64,000 nucleotides of DNA from contig CAMWNM010000003.1 of assembly GCA_947175635.1 (NCBI GenBank), positions 42,090 to 106,089 on the forward strand, read 5' to 3'. The notes beneath the pieces were generated by a model. It was given only the letters and a program-made list of their open reading frames with translations. It did not search any database and was not told the origin of the DNA. Of the stretch, positions 62,064-64,000 are shown piece after piece. The first letter of the stretch is position 1. Every line of letters starts with the position of its first letter. Origin of the DNA: an uncultured Bacteroidales bacterium (lineage in GTDB: Bacteria; Bacteroidota; Bacteroidia; Bacteroidales; P3). A program made the translations under genes and the position numbers.

Positions 62064-62156
62064 CGCGAAAGCCTTGACAAACGGCATGGTCTTGTCTGTA
62101 GTTAATGATTGTTTTCTACTTGTCTTGATGAAAAGTCTGTCGGAATCGGGTATCCG

Positions 62157-62732
62157 CTACGGAATCCGCCGGAGCACAATCTTTTCGCTGTTCTGTACCT
62201 GCAATACGCCATAGGCCTTATTGTAATATACTTTGTATGAATCCGGTTTTACACGTTCCGCTACATTATAGTACATTTGGTCGCCAAGCAACAGACTATC
62301 ATAGACTTGCTGATACTCATAACTACCGGTATCCTTTATAAATTCTCCTGAACTGTTGTATTTTATTATAACCGTTCCCAATCCGGATGGCCACACACTA
62401 ACGGAAAGTTTTCTCGAGTCACGATTTTCGCCATATTCATGTCCACAAACAGCAATGACTAAGCTGAAAGCACCGGAGGCTGAAAACATCGAAAATTTTC
62501 TGTATTGAACCCATACATCATCATGTTCCGTATTCCAGTTATCCACAATACCATTTACGCCTAATGTTACCGTATTGTCATTCCCGTCAACAAAACGGTA
62601 AGTCCTCGCCAATCGATAGGGAACGACGTCTTTATCCACTTCCTGCAAATACTGATGTCTTATTTTCTGACAGGACACAAACGCCAACACCAGAATCAAA
62701 ACCACCGGAATAATCATGCGCATCTTTTTCAT
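62157..62732 (-). CDS. Tandem lipoprotein paralogue A
   Basis: A 191-residue lipoprotein. The signal peptide MKKMRMIIPVVLILVLAF ends in lipobox FVSC at about residue 21, followed by QKIRHQYLQEVD. The mature part is a probable beta-rich domain with no recognised family. The conserved blocks are KDVVPYR, YRFVDGNDNTVTL, KDTGSYEYQQVYDSLLLGDQ and a C-terminus QMYYNVAERVKPDSYKVYYN. The middle (about 55-120) differs from its two neighbours. I use the ATG at 62732; an upstream TTG would add eight residues encoded by the shared leader. It is the downstream-most of three copies and appears AT-richer than the rest of the window. Confidence 0.82.
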   Translation of the reverse strand: MKKMRMIIPVVLILVLAFVSCQKIRHQYLQEVDKDVVPYRLARTYRFVDGNDNTVTLGVNGIVDNWNTEHDDVWVQYRKFSMFSASGAFSLVIAVCGHEYGENRDSRKLSVSVWPSGLGTVIIKYNSSGEFIKDTGSYEYQQVYDSLLLGDQMYYNVAERVKPDSYKVYYNKAYGVLQVQNSEKIVLRRIP

Positions 62733-62770
62733 GGCTATCTTATTTAATTTTAACAAAATAGAAAAGTAAC

Positions 62771-63355
62771 CTACGGAATCCGCCGGAGCACAATCTTGTC
62801 GCTGTTCTGTACCTGCAATACCCCGTAGGCCTTATTGTAATATACTTTGTATGTATCCGGTTTTACACGTTCCGCTACATTATAGTACATCCGATCTCCA
62901 ATCAACAGACTGTCATAGACTTGCTGATACCAATAACTACCGGTGTCCTTTATAAATCCTCCTGAACTGTTGTATTCTATAATCGTTCCCAATCCGGATG
63001 GACTCAAAGTAAAGGAAAGTTCTCTCTCATTACGGCTTCCGCCATACGCTTTCCCGCTAATGACAAACCAAAGTCCGATATCACCGGAGGCTGAAGACAT
63101 CGTAATTATTCTGTATTGCACCCATATATCTCCCATGGCATCACTAAGATCCGTATTCCATTCATCCTCAACAGTATTCACGCTTAATGCCACCGTATCG
63201 CCTTGCCCGTCAACAAAACGGTAAGACTCCCCCCATCGATAGGGAACGATGTCTTTATCCACTCCCTGCAAATACTGATATATTATTTTCTGACAGGACA
63301 CAAACGCCAACGCCAGAATCAAAACCACCGGAATAATCATGCGCATCTTTTTCAT
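62771..63355 (-). CDS. Tandem lipoprotein paralogue B
   Basis: A 194-residue lipoprotein, second copy of the array. The signal peptide is almost the same as in copy A (MKKMRMIIPVVLILALAF, lipobox FVSC). It is the closest relative of copy A: KDIVPYRWGESYRFVDGQGD, SASGDIGLWFVISGKAYGG and PSGLGTIIEYNSSGGFIKDT, while the C-terminus is nearly identical to A and C. An extra three residues lie in the middle (SDAMGD). Gaps of about 38 bases between copies contain the same leader (AAAATTAAATAAGATAGCC before the ATG). No function is known to me. Confidence 0.82.
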   Translation of the reverse strand: MKKMRMIIPVVLILALAFVSCQKIIYQYLQGVDKDIVPYRWGESYRFVDGQGDTVALSVNTVEDEWNTDLSDAMGDIWVQYRIITMSSASGDIGLWFVISGKAYGGSRNERELSFTLSPSGLGTIIEYNSSGGFIKDTGSYWYQQVYDSLLIGDRMYYNVAERVKPDTYKVYYNKAYGVLQVQNSDKIVLRRIP

Positions 63356-63393
63356 GGCTATCTTATTTAATTTTAACAAAATAAAAAAGTAAC

Positions 63394-63969
63394 CTACGGA
63401 ATCCGCTGGAGTATAATCTTGTCATTGGTCTGTACCTGCAATACCCCATAGGCCTTATTGTAATATACTTTGTATGAATCCGGTTTTACACGTTCCGCTA
63501 CATTATAGTACATTTGGTCGCCAAGCAGCAGACTGTCATGGACATGCTGATACCAATAACTATCGGTATCCCTTAGAAATCTTCCTGACATATCGTATAT
63601 CATAGTTGCTGATATCCCAGTTGACCGCACCACGACATGGAGCCTTCTCCAATTAAGGTTTCCTCCATATATACTTCCAGCAATACCAAAATGAAGCACC
63701 ACATCATTGTATTCTGAAGCCATATCCACATCCCGGTATTGTTCCCATGTTTCCCGTATGCCACCAAGGTCTGTATCCCATCCATCTTCAATACAGCTCA
63801 CCTTTAACGTTATCGTATCATCTTTTCCGTCAACAAAACGGTATGATTCCCCCCTTTGATATGGAACCATATCCTTGTCTATTCCTTTCAAATACACCCG
63901 CTCGGGTTTCTGGCAGGAAAAACACTCCAACACCAAAACCATCGAAATAATCATGCGCATCTTTTTCAT
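63394..63969 (-). CDS. Tandem lipoprotein paralogue C
   Basis: A 191-residue lipoprotein, upstream-most visible copy. The signal peptide has diverged (MKKMRMIISMVLVLECFSC, lipobox CFSC) and so has the middle (GGIRETWEQYRDVDMASEYN), but the C-terminal third is again nearly the same as A and B. Over 82 bases (63446-63527) its DNA is identical to copy A (62209-62290), although the adjoining parts differ widely. The leader before its ATG is the same as that of A and B, and it reaches the window edge, so another copy probably follows. Confidence 0.82.
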   Translation of the reverse strand: MKKMRMIISMVLVLECFSCQKPERVYLKGIDKDMVPYQRGESYRFVDGKDDTITLKVSCIEDGWDTDLGGIRETWEQYRDVDMASEYNDVVLHFGIAGSIYGGNLNWRRLHVVVRSTGISATMIYDMSGRFLRDTDSYWYQHVHDSLLLGDQMYYNVAERVKPDSYKVYYNKAYGVLQVQTNDKIILQRIP

Positions 63970-64000
63970 GGCTATCTTATTTAATTTTAACAAAATAAAA

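Larger units (their letters stand above)
62157..64000 (-). repeat. Tandem gene array, period about 614-623 bases
   Basis: Three direct repeats of a lipoprotein gene plus leader. The units share nearly identical ends (leader plus signal sequence, and the last 65 or so codons) and diverged centres. The last unit ends in the common leader at the window edge. The array is on the minus strand, after the TatD gene, with 118 bases between. Confidence 0.8.

Overview
The window comes from a member of the Bacteroidota, most likely an uncultured, T9SS-bearing member of the order Bacteroidales outside Bacteroides itself. The evidence is internal: several secreted proteins end in type IX secretion (T9SS) sorting domains, a PorT homologue and a PorE-like OmpA protein are present, SecD and SecF are fused, the ileS - dksA-like - lspA gene order is seen, and several genes carry the Bacteroidota promoter form (TTTG or TTG, about 19-20 bases, then TAnnTTTG). 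Base composition is roughly balanced except for the last 1.9 kb, which looks AT-richer. There is no CRISPR array, insertion sequence, integrase or rRNA. I found one tRNA, tRNA-Ser(GGA).

Layout. 1-6.9 kb: the tail of one T9SS cargo gene and a 2225-residue T9SS cargo with cleaved-adhesin-like and fibronectin-like domains, closed by two tandem terminators. 7.1-9.5 kb: two divergent transporters (MFS and EamA/DMT). 9.6-17.0 kb: a tight plus-strand operon, ileS, a zinc-less DksA relative, lspA, an ABC-F ATPase and a polyprenyl diphosphate synthase. 17.1-25.5 kb: a minus-strand run with rfbA, a conserved hypothetical, a COG2509-type flavoprotein, porT, a Sua5/YrdC protein, a TrmN6-like methyltransferase, rimM, a thioesterase, an MscS channel and rpsP. 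25.6-28.5 kb: an alkaline phosphatase converging on an arginase-fold protein that has lost its metal-binding signatures.

28.6-44 kb is the most unusual part: two adjacent giant proteins (1918 and 1884 residues), each a PCMD-like N-terminal domain followed by about 19-20 divergent InlB-type repeats, then a small PCMD-like T9SS protein and a TonB-dependent receptor, all on the minus strand. Only one of the two giants has a T9SS sorting domain. 44-51.2 kb: a PurM-type AIR synthase, a PorE-like TPR/beta-propeller/CRD/OmpA protein with a C-terminal domain that looks like a dead retropepsin, and secDF. 51.2-56.3 kb: a 640-base gene-free leader, tryptophanase, a TamL-type lipoprotein of the BamA/TamA family and a lysophospholipid acyltransferase. 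56.4-58.9 kb: tRNA-Ser and a four-gene ExbB / 3-TM protein / ExbD / ExbD motor operon. 59-62 kb: hflX, trpS and a TatD-family nuclease. 62.1-64 kb: at least three tandem lipoprotein paralogues with near-identical ends and diverged middles; the array appears to continue past the window edge.

The common theme is the cell envelope: export (SecDF, LspA, PorT, PorE-like), outer membrane assembly (TamL), energised outer membrane transport (ExbB/ExbD, TonB receptor) and a set of large secreted or surface repeat proteins. The remaining genes are housekeeping. I see no defence island or prophage. The best candidates for something undescribed are the receptor/PCMD/giant-repeat cluster, the mosaic lipoprotein array and the OmpA protein with a pseudo-protease domain.
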